A stretch of DNA of 9,979 nucleotides from JBBDZE01 sp040900345. Lineage in GTDB: Bacteria > Patescibacteriota > Minisyncoccia > Spechtbacterales > 2-12-FULL-38-22. The DNA lies in contig JBBDZE010000001.1 of assembly GCA_040900345.1 (NCBI GenBank), positions 1-9,979 on the forward strand. Direction: 5' to 3'. The notes beneath the pieces were generated by a model, which made no database searches, was not told the DNA's origin, and worked only from the letters and a program-made list of their open reading frames with translations. Below, piece by piece: positions 1 to 7,261 of the stretch (position 1 is the stretch's first letter; every line of letters begins with the position of its first letter). The translations under genes and the position numbers were made by a program.

Positions 1-667
1 ATCCTAGTTTTTGAGCCTTTTCGTTCATGAGGGTGACTAGGTTGTTGCTGCTAGGCGCGTAATGGGCATTATAGTGTTCCTCAAGCACAACGGCCGCATC
101 GTTGGCAGATTGCATCAATAATGCATACAGCAACGTATGGACCGAGAGATGCTCCCCCGGCTCAAGATTCGCGTCCGTGGGCGGCATGTCAGCAGCGCGC
201 TGGCTTACCACGACTGTCTCGTCCAGGGCAAGACGTTCGGCAATGACTAGCGCCAACGCCAGCTTAGTAAGACTGGCGATGGAACGCTGCTGCTGGGCTT
301 CCACCTGGTACAATACCTGCCCGCTGTTCGCTTCCACCGCCACCGCCGAAGATGCACTGAGGTGCGCATCACCCACCGCAGAGTTGCGGGTCGGCGAGTT
401 CTTCAACGAAACCTCGCGACCAAGAAATGCTCCCAACGAAGCAACGGAGCCCCCCTCAATTGGAAAACCCGCCGGCTCTCGCTGCAGCGATGCTAAAAAC
501 GCCTCCTCATCAGCAAGTTGCACCCCGCTTTGCACAACGGGAGCAGACACGCCAAAAATATTCATGCTGGCGAAAATCTGCGACGGACCGGCCGCCAAAA
601 GGCCAAACGTTCCCAAGCCGGCCACAAGCGCAAGCCACGCAATAATAAGTGTGTGCTTATTGCTCAT
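1..667 (-). CDS. D-alanyl-D-alanine carboxypeptidase (serine peptidase S11 family), C-terminus cut by window edge
   Basis: I translated this from the minus strand; it stays open for 222 codons to the left edge, so only the N-terminal part is present. Residues about 6-26 form a hydrophobic signal or anchor segment (LIIAWLALVAGLGTFGLLAA). A linker of roughly 80 residues, rich in small and polar residues, follows, and the penicillin-binding fold starts near residue 105. The acylation motif SxxK is S132-L-T-K135 and the second motif SxN is S187-A-N189, inside LLMQSANDAAVVLEEHY, which is typical of S11 enzymes. The KTG motif must lie outside the window. Family role: outside the membrane it removes the terminal D-Ala of peptidoglycan pentapeptides and so limits cross-linking. 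The ATG at 667 overlaps the end of aspS by 11 bases, and the AAAAGG before it abuts the ATG, so translational coupling is likely. A beta-lactamase-like homologue is less likely given the SAND context. Confidence 0.85.
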   Translation of the reverse strand, partial: MSNKHTLIIAWLALVAGLGTFGLLAAGPSQIFASMNIFGVSAPVVQSGVQLADEEAFLASLQREPAGFPIEGGSVASLGAFLGREVSLKNSPTRNSAVGDAHLSASSAVAVEANSGQVLYQVEAQQQRSIASLTKLALALVIAERLALDETVVVSQRAADMPPTDANLEPGEHLSVHTLLYALLMQSANDAAVVLEEHYNAHYAPSSNNLVTLMNEKAQKLG

Positions 668-2144
668 CCTTTTGATCCGTCTTGCTGGCGGCACGGAGGC
701 GCAAACCAAGTTCTTCAAGTTGAGCAGAGCTCACGGGAGCGGGTGCGTCCACCACCGAAGTTCTTCCCGAACTGGTCTGAGGAAAGGCCTGTACTTCGCG
801 TAGCGAAGTTTCATCGGACAGGAGCATAGTCAAGCGCTCCACGCCATAAGCAATGCCGCCGTGGGGCGGAGCACCAAATGAAAATGCTTCAAGCATGTGT
901 CCAAATTCCTTTTGGATGCGGTCATCAGAGTAGCCAAGAATGCGGAATGTCGCCCGAAGCACTTCGGCCTTGTGAGCACGGACGCTGCCGCCGCCTACCT
1001 CGTATCCGTTGCAAACCAAGTCGTACTGCTGAGCAATAATTCCTTCCAAATTGTTACCGGCAAGCAGATCCTCCACGTGCTCTTCCTTGGGCATGGAGAA
1101 CGGATTATGCGTGAACGTCCACTTCTTCGCTCCTTCGGAGCTTCGAAGTGCAGGCGAAGAAGTGCCCTGCGTAGCTTTATGCGAAGAAGGGCTTTCTTCA
1201 ATTTTTTCAAAAAATGGGAAATCCACGACCCAAGCAAATGCCAGCACGCCTGCTGCTTTCTCCTGCTCGTCGCGCACATCAAATTTATCAGCACCGAATT
1301 TTTCTATCGCCTCCCGGTAGGTAAACACCGGGAAGGGTTTTTCCTTTATCGTGCGGCCCATGGCCTCAAATACGGTAATCATCAGCTCTTCGTTGAGGGC
1401 ACGCAGTTCCTCCTGATCCGCAAAGGCTACCTCCATATCAATTTGGGTGTGTTCAAAGCCCCGATCCGCCCGCACATCCTCGTCACGCAGGGCGCGGGCT
1501 ATCTGAAAGTACTTCTCAAAGCCGCCAACCATTAAAAGCTGTTTATACTGCTGGGGGCTTTGCGGAAGGGCAAAAAAACTGCCCGGGTGCAGGCGCGAGG
1601 GCACGATAAAATCACGCGCTCCTTCTGGCGTGGATTTGGTAAGTAAAGGTGTTTCAATTTCGGTAAAGCCCTCGTCGAACAAATGCTGGCGCACACGCCG
1701 CACAAGTTCACTCCGCAGGCGCAGGTTGCGCTGGAGACGTTCTCGTCGAAGGTCCAGGTAGCGATAGCGAAGTCTCGCCTCTTCATCGATGCCATAACCG
1801 TCAGTACCCAGCGGAAAGGGTGGAGTTTGGGCTTCATTTAAGACAACAATTTCTTCTGCCGGAACCTCGACGGTCCCCATCGCGCTGTCCGGGTTGACCA
1901 TGCTCTCGGGCCGCTTTTGAACGGTTCCGACAACGGAAAGCACCCACTCGTCGCGGATGTCCTGTGCGGCCTCATAGGCTGCTTTGCTTTTGGGCGAAAT
2001 GACCACCTGAACCGTACCCGTCTCGTCGCGCAAATCTAGAAAAACAAGTTTGCCGTGGTCGCGTCGAGCGCTTACCCATCCGGCAAGTGTCACGGTCGTA
2101 CCTTCATTGTTGATAACCTGTCCAATCGGTGTTCTATTGTCCAT
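657..2144 (-). CDS. aspS: Aspartyl-tRNA synthetase, compact form lacking the GAD domain
   Basis: Class II aminoacyl-tRNA synthetase of 495 residues, against about 590 for usual bacterial AspRS; it charges tRNA-Asp in the cytoplasm. The N-terminal OB-fold anticodon domain covers about residues 1-105. The catalytic domain shows the motif 2 region with R220-D-E222 (FQIARALRDEDVRADRGF), GYEVGGGSVRAHKAE near 381-394, and motif 3 GIAYGVERL with R437. The GAD insertion expected after about residue 290 is missing: DKFDVRD is followed almost directly by WVVDFPFFE. Residues about 315-341 are an extra palindrome-rich insertion (separate entry). His30 in RRDHGK matches the residue I recall from non-discriminating bacterial AspRS, so it may also charge tRNA-Asn for amidation; that is inference. 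AAGGGTG lies about 7-10 bases before the ATG as a plausible ribosome site. It overlaps the downstream carboxypeptidase by 11 bases. Confidence 0.96.
   Translation of the reverse strand: MDNRTPIGQVINNEGTTVTLAGWVSARRDHGKLVFLDLRDETGTVQVVISPKSKAAYEAAQDIRDEWVLSVVGTVQKRPESMVNPDSAMGTVEVPAEEIVVLNEAQTPPFPLGTDGYGIDEEARLRYRYLDLRRERLQRNLRLRSELVRRVRQHLFDEGFTEIETPLLTKSTPEGARDFIVPSRLHPGSFFALPQSPQQYKQLLMVGGFEKYFQIARALRDEDVRADRGFEHTQIDMEVAFADQEELRALNEELMITVFEAMGRTIKEKPFPVFTYREAIEKFGADKFDVRDEQEKAAGVLAFAWVVDFPFFEKIEESPSSHKATQGTSSPALRSSEGAKKWTFTHNPFSMPKEEHVEDLLAGNNLEGIIAQQYDLVCNGYEVGGGSVRAHKAEVLRATFRILGYSDDRIQKEFGHMLEAFSFGAPPHGGIAYGVERLTMLLSDETSLREVQAFPQTSSGRTSVVDAPAPVSSAQLEELGLRLRAASKTDQKDEQ
793..809. repeat. 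Small perfect hairpin in the 3' part of aspS
   Basis: The arms acttcgc (793-799) and gcgaagt (803-809) flank a 3-base loop. It lies in codons for TSLREV, a region conserved in AspRS, so the protein constrains it and it is not an insertion. It shares the core letters gcgtagc and gcgaag with the palindromic insertion further upstream in the same gene. Confidence 0.4.
1120..1200 (-). repeat. In-frame palindrome-rich insertion inside aspS
   Basis: This stretch encodes roughly residues 315-341 of AspRS (EESPSSHKATQG...RSSEGAKK). Between the conserved blocks DFPFFE and THNPFSMP I expect a loop of only about ten residues, so about 20 extra residues are present. The DNA is built of nested inverted repeats: an exact 11-bp pair, cacttcttcgc at 1120-1130 and gcgaagaagtg at 1154-1164; a 5-bp pair, gccct at 1164-1168 and agggc at 1188-1192; and another direct copy of gcgaagaag at 1181-1189. 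The reading frame stays open. It resembles in spirit the Rickettsia palindromic elements that sit in-frame within genes, but I cannot tie it to a named family. Confidence 0.6.
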
Positions 2145-2215
2145 AAGTTTTCACCCTTCGATAGCCTCAGGGTAAATCAGTTGTTAGGCTCGCGTTCCGT
2201 TCGCCAACCAACTGC

Positions 2216-2244
2216 TTTATACGAGCCAATTGTAGCACTGAAAA
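2216..2244 (-). promoter_or_regulatory. Candidate sigma70-type promoter for aspS
   Basis: On the minus strand a -35-like TTTTCA (2239-2244, 4 of 6 consensus bases) is followed by a 17-base spacer and a -10-like TATAAA (2216-2221, 5 of 6). It sits in the 110-base gap between the kinase gene and aspS, the longest spacer in the left half of the window, and would give a leader of about 65 bases. It would drive aspS together with the overlapping carboxypeptidase gene. This rests on consensus match and position only. Confidence 0.45.
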
Positions 2245-2254
2245 CCTTCGCCTT

Positions 2255-3280
2255 CTAGAGCTTTTTCAGTTTCTGACCCGCTCCGGAGCTTTCCCGATTG
2301 GGCGCACTGTTATGTTTACCAGCCTCGAGAGAGCGCGCCGTAGATCCCAGGTGCGGTGCGCGCTCGCTCCCCGCAAGCGGCAGCTCGATGGCGAAAGTGC
2401 TTCCCCGTCCCTCGCCTTCGCTCTCAACCCAAATGCATCCGTGGTGGCCCTCAGTAACTTTTTTGGCAATATAAAGGCCCAATCCCGATCCACTGCTACT
2501 TATGCGCTCACCGCCCCGAGCACGGTTAAAGCGTTGGAATAACCCGGCCAGTTCCTCTTGTGCGATACCCACGCCCGAATCCTTTATATATACGCGCACA
2601 TTCTGGCGAGTGCCCTCTTCGTGCGAGATGCGAATCACAATGCCCCCATGTTCAGTGTACTTGATAGCGTTGTCAACCAGATTAGAAATAACTTGGGCTA
2701 TCTTATCTTCGTCAGCGTGCACCATGGTCGGCTCATCCGGACGTTCCCAATCCAGCGTAACCCCCTTTTGCCCGGCGCTTAACCGAAAACGCTCGATGAC
2801 ACCGTCCACCACCTCGCCCAGCTCAAGTTCGTGGAATACATACTCCAAGCGTCCCTGGTCGGCGCGGGAAACGTTGAGTAAATCATTGACGAGGCGAATC
2901 ATTCCCTCGTTAGCCATGTATACCTTTTTCACAACATCCCGCTGTTCGCTCTTCATTTCTCCAAATGTTCCCTCCTCCAACAGCGATAAGTACCCTTTTA
3001 TAACAGACAGCGGTGTGCGAAGCTGGTGCGAAGCGATAGAAATAAACTCTGTTTTAGCATCAGAAAGCTCCCGCAAGGCACGGATTTCGCGAAGCGTACC
3101 CCGGATAAGTAACACGCCAAACACGGTAACGAAGAAGAAAATACCTCCCCTGATGAAAAATTCTTGAACCGTTGGTGCAAAGATAGCATGAACAAAGGTA
3201 ACTACCATTATGAGCACGGCAAAAAGCTCCGTTGCAATAAGACGGACATGGTACGCAATCTTTCCAACCAGATACTGCAT
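2255..3280 (-). CDS. Membrane sensor histidine kinase, orphan
   Basis: 341-residue two-component kinase. Two hydrophobic segments (about 15-35 and 43-60) sit at the N-terminus with only a few residues between them, so there is almost no extracellular sensing domain. HisKA follows with phospho-accepting H85 in SIASHQLRTPLS. The ATPase domain has its N-box at 200-208 (NLVDNAIKY), G1 at D234-SGVGI, an F-box around LFQRF (248-252) and G2 GSGLGL at 264-269. After about residue 303 comes a polar, low-complexity tail of about 38 residues (rich in S, G, A, K) beyond the usual end of the domain; its codons contain an 8-bp inverted repeat (2331-2338 with 2358-2365). No response regulator gene is in the window, so the partner and signal are unknown. 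No Shine-Dalgarno site is well spaced before the ATG at 3280; AGAAGG stands only one base away. Confidence 0.93.
   Translation of the reverse strand: MQYLVGKIAYHVRLIATELFAVLIMVVTFVHAIFAPTVQEFFIRGGIFFFVTVFGVLLIRGTLREIRALRELSDAKTEFISIASHQLRTPLSVIKGYLSLLEEGTFGEMKSEQRDVVKKVYMANEGMIRLVNDLLNVSRADQGRLEYVFHELELGEVVDGVIERFRLSAGQKGVTLDWERPDEPTMVHADEDKIAQVISNLVDNAIKYTEHGGIVIRISHEEGTRQNVRVYIKDSGVGIAQEELAGLFQRFNRARGGERISSSGSGLGLYIAKKVTEGHHGCIWVESEGEGRGSTFAIELPLAGSERAPHLGSTARSLEAGKHNSAPNRESSGAGQKLKKL
2331..2365. repeat. 8-bp inverted repeat in the kinase tail codons
   Basis: gagcgcgc (2331-2338) and gcgcgctc (2358-2365) are exact reverse complements separated by 19 bases. They lie within the codons of the extra C-terminal tail of the histidine kinase. 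The arms are GC-rich, so chance cannot be excluded. Confidence 0.4.
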
Positions 3281-3288
3281 GCCTTCTC

Positions 3289-3297
3289 ATACTAGCA
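3289..3297 (-). promoter_or_regulatory. Candidate extended -10 just before the histidine kinase start
   Basis: The minus strand reads TGC-TAGTAT (3297 to 3289), an extended -10 pattern TGnTAnnnT, and its last base is only 8 bases from the ATG. Initiation would fall at or next to the start codon and give a nearly leaderless mRNA, which would fit the lack of a well-spaced ribosome site. No good -35 at 17 bases was seen; a TTGCCA lies about 21 bases upstream of the hexamer, which is too far. Confidence 0.3.
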
Positions 3298-3324
3298 CAA
3301 AACAAACGGGTCTTTTGGCAAAGG

Positions 3325-4392
3325 CTACACCCCCCGGCGCCACGCGGTCCATTTGTCCGCCAGGTAGGAAAGCCAGTAGGTCGATGTGAGCGGCAGGTCG
3401 TGAGTGTGGGTTAAGTTCACGCGATGGCCGCCAAATCCTTGCTTGAAAAAGGTCAGGCCGTGCCAGGGATGGTTGGAGTTTTCTTCGTCCTCAGCGATGC
3501 CCCAAAAGTTATAGAGTTTCTTGCCGTGCGCCTTGGCATCGCGAATGGCTTGCCATTGCAGAGCATAGGCGGCCGGCACTTTACGATGCTCCAACGAGTT
3601 GGCTCCGTGATGGTAATAGGCGCTGTTGCCGTAAAAAATAACGATTGCTGCTGAAAGCACCTTGCCGCTCCATTTTGCCAGGTAGATGCGCGCTTCAGTG
3701 CCCTCGCCCGACACAAGTCGAGGCTGGCCCACGCCATTGAAAGCACGCACTTCCTCGGTAAGATACTTCTTGGAAAACGGCACAAAATCATGTTTTTGAA
3801 CCGTTTCTTCGTATACCTCACAAAAGGCCTCGATAAAATCCGTTGATGTGCTGGCGATTACTTCCACACCTTCGCGTGCGGCACGTCGAACCAAATTGCG
3901 GGTGTTCTTGCGCATGCCCACTAGCAGGTCCTCTTCGCTTTTGTCAATCTCCAGTATCCAGGTATTTTCGGCGCTCGTATACAATGGCGCTCTGCGATAG
4001 CCAAGGTGCGAAAAAAGTTGCGCGTGTTCCGGGGTGCGTTGGATAAATGGGTTAACGCGGATAAAACGCGCACCAAAGGATGCGCTTCGCCGTTTAGCTT
4101 CCTTCGTGAATGCGGCAACGAGGCGTTCACGTTCGGGGACCACGCTGCCATCTTGAAATACCGGCCCGTGAGGAACCGAGATAAAATTGCCCCGGCGAGC
4201 ACGCACAAAGATAAGCAGCGCCACAGCTACCAACCGCTCGCCTTCATAGGCGCCCAGACGAACAACCTCATTCCCCATGGCCACGCTAAAATTTCCCCAG
4301 GCCCAGGCATGCAAAAAGCTATGAAAGGATTGAGACCCCACGAAGGCGTCCCAATCTTTTTGGCTGACTATTTCTCGGACGATGGTTTCCAT
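3325..4392 (-). CDS. FemAB/FemX-type peptidoglycan interpeptide-bridge aminoacyltransferase (GNAT fold)
   Basis: 355 residues with the layout of the FemAB family: a first GNAT-like half (about 1-150) ending in RFIRVNPFIQ and NTWILEID, a basic stretch MRKNTRNLVRRAAREGV (160-176), and a second half with ARIYLAKWSGKVLSAAIVIFYG (235-255), YYHHGAN (259-265) and the family-typical end LYNFWGIAEDEE...HPWHGLTFFKQGFGG (293-322). Family members use aminoacyl-tRNA to add amino acids to the stem peptide of lipid II, at the cytoplasmic face of the membrane. Which amino acid is added cannot be read from the sequence. The start overlaps the end of the aminotransferase gene by 25 bases and no ribosome site is evident, so translation is probably coupled. 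The MurF-like ligase two genes upstream supports a wall role. Confidence 0.88.
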   Translation of the reverse strand: METIVREIVSQKDWDAFVGSQSFHSFLHAWAWGNFSVAMGNEVVRLGAYEGERLVAVALLIFVRARRGNFISVPHGPVFQDGSVVPERERLVAAFTKEAKRRSASFGARFIRVNPFIQRTPEHAQLFSHLGYRRAPLYTSAENTWILEIDKSEEDLLVGMRKNTRNLVRRAAREGVEVIASTSTDFIEAFCEVYEETVQKHDFVPFSKKYLTEEVRAFNGVGQPRLVSGEGTEARIYLAKWSGKVLSAAIVIFYGNSAYYHHGANSLEHRKVPAAYALQWQAIRDAKAHGKKLYNFWGIAEDEENSNHPWHGLTFFKQGFGGHRVNLTHTHDLPLTSTYWLSYLADKWTAWRRGV

Positions 4393-5606
4393 GAGTGCAA
4401 AAATTCAACCACACGGCGCGCATCATTTCGACTGGTGCGAATATTCGTCGGCAGGTTGATGATATTGGGCGCTGTGCCTTCCGCAGCAACGCAGCATCCC
4501 TCCCGGTAGTGCATTGCGGACCTATCGGTCCCAGCCGGGTCAATAACCCGAGCGTACCAATCCCCCAGCACCATGCCGCGCGCACGAGCCGCACGCAGCA
4601 CCTCGGGGGCGCGTGAGTGTAGCACGGGATAGCGTAGGAATATACTCCCGCCATCATGCTCCCCCACCAGCTTGAAAGCAGGTTCTGCTGAAAGCTCGCG
4701 TGCATAGAGGGCGGCCAACTCCCGACGATGTTCGTTGAAACGAGCCAACTTGTGAAATTGCCTCAGCGCAAGGACGGCAAGCGCCCCGGGCATCTTTTTT
4801 TCCAAATGGGCGGGTTGTTCTCCACAGTATTCCTGGCGAGTAACAACCCGCGAGACCAAACGAAGTCCTTGGGCAAGGGAGAAAATCGCCTTGCCTACGG
4901 GACCGTACGTAAGAAGGGTGAACCAGGAAATGATCGGATGCAACAGCTGTTGCATCGTCCAACCCCCGGACGGATACGCGAGGTTCTCGTACTGGCTTCG
5001 TATATTGGCTACCAGCTCTTCCCGATTGACGGCGAGCGCCCCGCCAAAACTCGCCGAAATCACTTTATCACGGCCAAAACTAAACAACGCCACATCCCCA
5101 AACGAGCCCACCCGACGGCCACGATACGAAGCGCCCAGCGCGTGCGCGCAATCCTCAATGACAATCAGGTTGTGCCGGCGCGCAACCTCAAGCAGTTCCT
5201 CCACCTTGGCGGGAATACCAAAGGTATGCTGAATAATAAGCGCCTTGGTACGAGGAGTTACGCGCCCTTCAAGTTTGGCCGAATCAATGTTGAACGTGTC
5301 GTCAATATCCGCATAGATTGGAGTAGCCCCAACCCACATAATGGGATTGGCGACCGCATTACAGGTAAAGGACTGCAAAATAACCTCATCGCCCTCACCA
5401 ATCCCCAGCCCTCGCAAGAGCACCATGAGAGCCCCCCGGCCGCTTGCGGTGAGCATAACCTCCTTGGCGTTCACATAATGGGCGAGCTTCTCTGCCAGCT
5501 GCTGTTGAGCGGCATGTTCGCGCCACTGCCAGGGCATGAACAAACGCGCGACCGCGGCACGGACGTCGTCAAATTCAAGATTGGGAGAAAGTGAAATATG
5601 AATCAT
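4368..5606 (-). CDS. DegT/DnrJ/EryC1/StrS-family PLP-dependent aminotransferase
   Basis: 412 residues, the usual size for this fold-type I family. Visible features are TASGRGAL (53-60) at the phosphate-binding position, a substrate and PLP region LQSFTCNAVANPIMWVGA, the Asp that contacts the PLP ring nitrogen (D152 in VIEDCAHALGA), and the Schiff-base lysine K181 in FSFGRDKVISASFGG. Most relatives transaminate nucleotide-linked keto-sugars for surface polysaccharides or lipids, with glutamate as donor. The sugar here is unknown and no sugar-nucleotide dehydratase is nearby. The gene begins 2 bases after the murF-like stop and overlaps the femAB-like gene by 25 bases, so the three are very likely one transcript; this hints at making a modified sugar or amino compound for the envelope. 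Confidence 0.9.
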   Translation of the reverse strand: MIHISLSPNLEFDDVRAAVARLFMPWQWREHAAQQQLAEKLAHYVNAKEVMLTASGRGALMVLLRGLGIGEGDEVILQSFTCNAVANPIMWVGATPIYADIDDTFNIDSAKLEGRVTPRTKALIIQHTFGIPAKVEELLEVARRHNLIVIEDCAHALGASYRGRRVGSFGDVALFSFGRDKVISASFGGALAVNREELVANIRSQYENLAYPSGGWTMQQLLHPIISWFTLLTYGPVGKAIFSLAQGLRLVSRVVTRQEYCGEQPAHLEKKMPGALAVLALRQFHKLARFNEHRRELAALYARELSAEPAFKLVGEHDGGSIFLRYPVLHSRAPEVLRAARARGMVLGDWYARVIDPAGTDRSAMHYREGCCVAAEGTAPNIINLPTNIRTSRNDARRVVEFLHSWKPSSEK

Positions 5607-5608
5607 GG

Positions 5609-7261
5609 CTACCGCTCATCCGGCACGGAGGTGTGAATAACAAGCCCGCGCAGCAGCTCCTCGGGGACGCGCCCCTCCAAAAGGATGACGTCGCCGCTAT
5701 CAACAACCTCTTGGGCTTTGCGCAATGCGGCACGAGGTGACGGGATTGCGACCATCGCTTCAGGCGCCATGCCGCCTTCCAGAGCTTCTTTATACATACT
5801 TTGATAATAGTCTTCGGAGGTCACAATGCACCAATCACATACCTCGCCAATGCGCGCGCCAATCTCCCGATGCGCCTTTTCGGCAAGCGGCCCCATTTCA
5901 ATAAGCGGCTGCATAATAAAGATTTTCTGCCGGGCCGGAGCGGCCGCCAGCACATCAAGAGCCGCCAGCACGCCGGTCATGTTCGCCGTGTACGTGTCAT
6001 CAATGACGGTAGATTCTTTAATGCCTCGATGAGTAGTCAACGCATGGGGCGGAGGTACAATGGCTTCGACACCGGCTTTAATGTCCTCGTATTCCATGCC
6101 CAAGGAACGGGCAACGGTAATAGCACCCACTAAATTCGTGACATTATGCTTGCCCAAGAGACTCGTGCGGAGTGTCGCCCGCATGCTCCCTTCGCGAATG
6201 GAAAGCTCCATGCCATCGCTCGTCTGGCGCACCGACTCGACCATAATACCATCACCGAACTTTTTATTGTTGCCAGCCGCGCTATAGAGACGCTTTGGAC
6301 GTTCGCATTGGCGAAACATCGCCCGAACGTGTTCGTTGTCCCCATTGAACACCGCGAGTCCTTTTTCCGGAAGCGCCTCAATCAATTCATATTTTGCTTC
6401 CTGAATATTTTGAAAGCTTCCAAAGAGCGCTAGATGCTGCGGAGCCAGCCCCGTGATAATGCCGATAGAAGGTTGGGCAATTTCCGCGGTACGGGCTATC
6501 TCTCCTTTCTTATACGCGCCCATCTCAGCAACAAAAATATCATGCTCCTTGGAAAGACCGTTCAAAATGGTCCGCGCGACACCAATATCCGTATTGTTGT
6601 TTTCTTCCGTTTTGAGCACATTAAAGTTTTGAGACAAAATCGTTGCCAAAAACTCCTTCATGCTTGTCTTGCCATATGAGCCGGTAATCCCAATGACCAA
6701 TAGACGGTCCAGCCCTGCACGCTTAGCCTTGGCGCGGGCGAGTGTTCGCCGCTTGAGGTACCGCGCGACGGGAGCAAAAAGGAATACGCCCAACGTGGCC
6801 ATTATTGGCACGAGCAGGTCACTCACAAAGAACCAGGGTAGCAGCCAGTCGCGTGCCAGTAACAGGAATGCGAACGTAACCACCCCGTAGCCCACCACCG
6901 CTAGCCCGAGGGTTACGAGGGCGCGCAACGTGAACACGGGGGCTTTGAGCACACGGTTTTGTATCTGCTCGCCGGTTCGTGCGGCCAGAAATCCATACCA
7001 AAGAATGGCCGCCACCACGAGACCGACATACCAAAACGACTGGGAAACCTGCAGCGCGGCCACACTGCCCCCCGCCGCAAGCAGTACAAGAAGCACAGCC
7101 CGGCGATTCACTAAGAGCGAGCGCGATGAGGGCAATGCAAAATGCGCTCGCATGCGATCAATGCGATACTCTTTCAGTTGCCACAAGAATATCCAAAATA
7201 AGAGATACTTTGTGACGACAACCGCCCAGAACACAAGCGCTATAAGCAGGAGGATAATCAT
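5609..7261 (-). CDS. MurF-like Mur ligase with N-terminal multi-pass membrane domain
   Basis: 550 residues. The first ~165 form about five hydrophobic segments (near 2-28, 53-70, 77-95, 112-136 and 147-165), after which the Mur ligase part begins. The P-loop is GITGSYGKTS (191-200). ENNNTDIGVARTIL (220-233) corresponds to the MurF N-terminal substrate region, K290 in QEAKYELIEAL is the probable carbamylated lysine, GKHNVTN is at 370-376, and VIDDTYTANMTG (419-430) corresponds to the family DDxYNANP motif with changes. The C-terminal domain ends with VILLEGRVPEELLRGLV. MurF normally joins D-Ala-D-Ala to UDP-MurNAc-tripeptide in the cytosol; here the enzyme should be membrane-tethered. A Mur ligase with another substrate is possible because the DDxYNANP motif deviates. 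It overlaps the upstream hydrolase by 4 bases (ATGA). Confidence 0.88.
   Translation of the reverse strand: MIILLLIALVFWAVVVTKYLLFWIFLWQLKEYRIDRMRAHFALPSSRSLLVNRRAVLLVLLAAGGSVAALQVSQSFWYVGLVVAAILWYGFLAARTGEQIQNRVLKAPVFTLRALVTLGLAVVGYGVVTFAFLLLARDWLLPWFFVSDLLVPIMATLGVFLFAPVARYLKRRTLARAKAKRAGLDRLLVIGITGSYGKTSMKEFLATILSQNFNVLKTEENNNTDIGVARTILNGLSKEHDIFVAEMGAYKKGEIARTAEIAQPSIGIITGLAPQHLALFGSFQNIQEAKYELIEALPEKGLAVFNGDNEHVRAMFRQCERPKRLYSAAGNNKKFGDGIMVESVRQTSDGMELSIREGSMRATLRTSLLGKHNVTNLVGAITVARSLGMEYEDIKAGVEAIVPPPHALTTHRGIKESTVIDDTYTANMTGVLAALDVLAAAPARQKIFIMQPLIEMGPLAEKAHREIGARIGEVCDWCIVTSEDYYQSMYKEALEGGMAPEAMVAIPSPRAALRKAQEVVDSGDVILLEGRVPEELLRGLVIHTSVPDER

Noticed and set aside
102..803. Open plus-strand frame of 233 codons
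   Set aside because: It lies opposite the S11 carboxypeptidase and the 3' end of aspS, whose motifs are on the minus strand; its translation shows no recognisable domain and has shadow-like composition.
657..2144. AspRS as a deletion-damaged gene
   Set aside because: The missing GAD domain leaves a clean in-frame join and all class II motifs are intact, which fits a naturally compact enzyme.
2145..2254. A T-box or other riboswitch in the aspS leader
   Set aside because: The spacer is only 110 bases and shows no T-box motif, specifier stem or terminator that I could recognise; only a simple promoter could be supported.
2502..3167. Open plus-strand frame of 221 codons rich in serine
   Set aside because: It is antisense to the histidine kinase catalytic domains; the serine-rich composition is what the opposite strand of this codon use gives.
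4728..5594. Open plus-strand frame of 288 codons
   Set aside because: It is antisense to the aminotransferase, which has all its PLP-binding motifs; the plus-strand translation has no family features.
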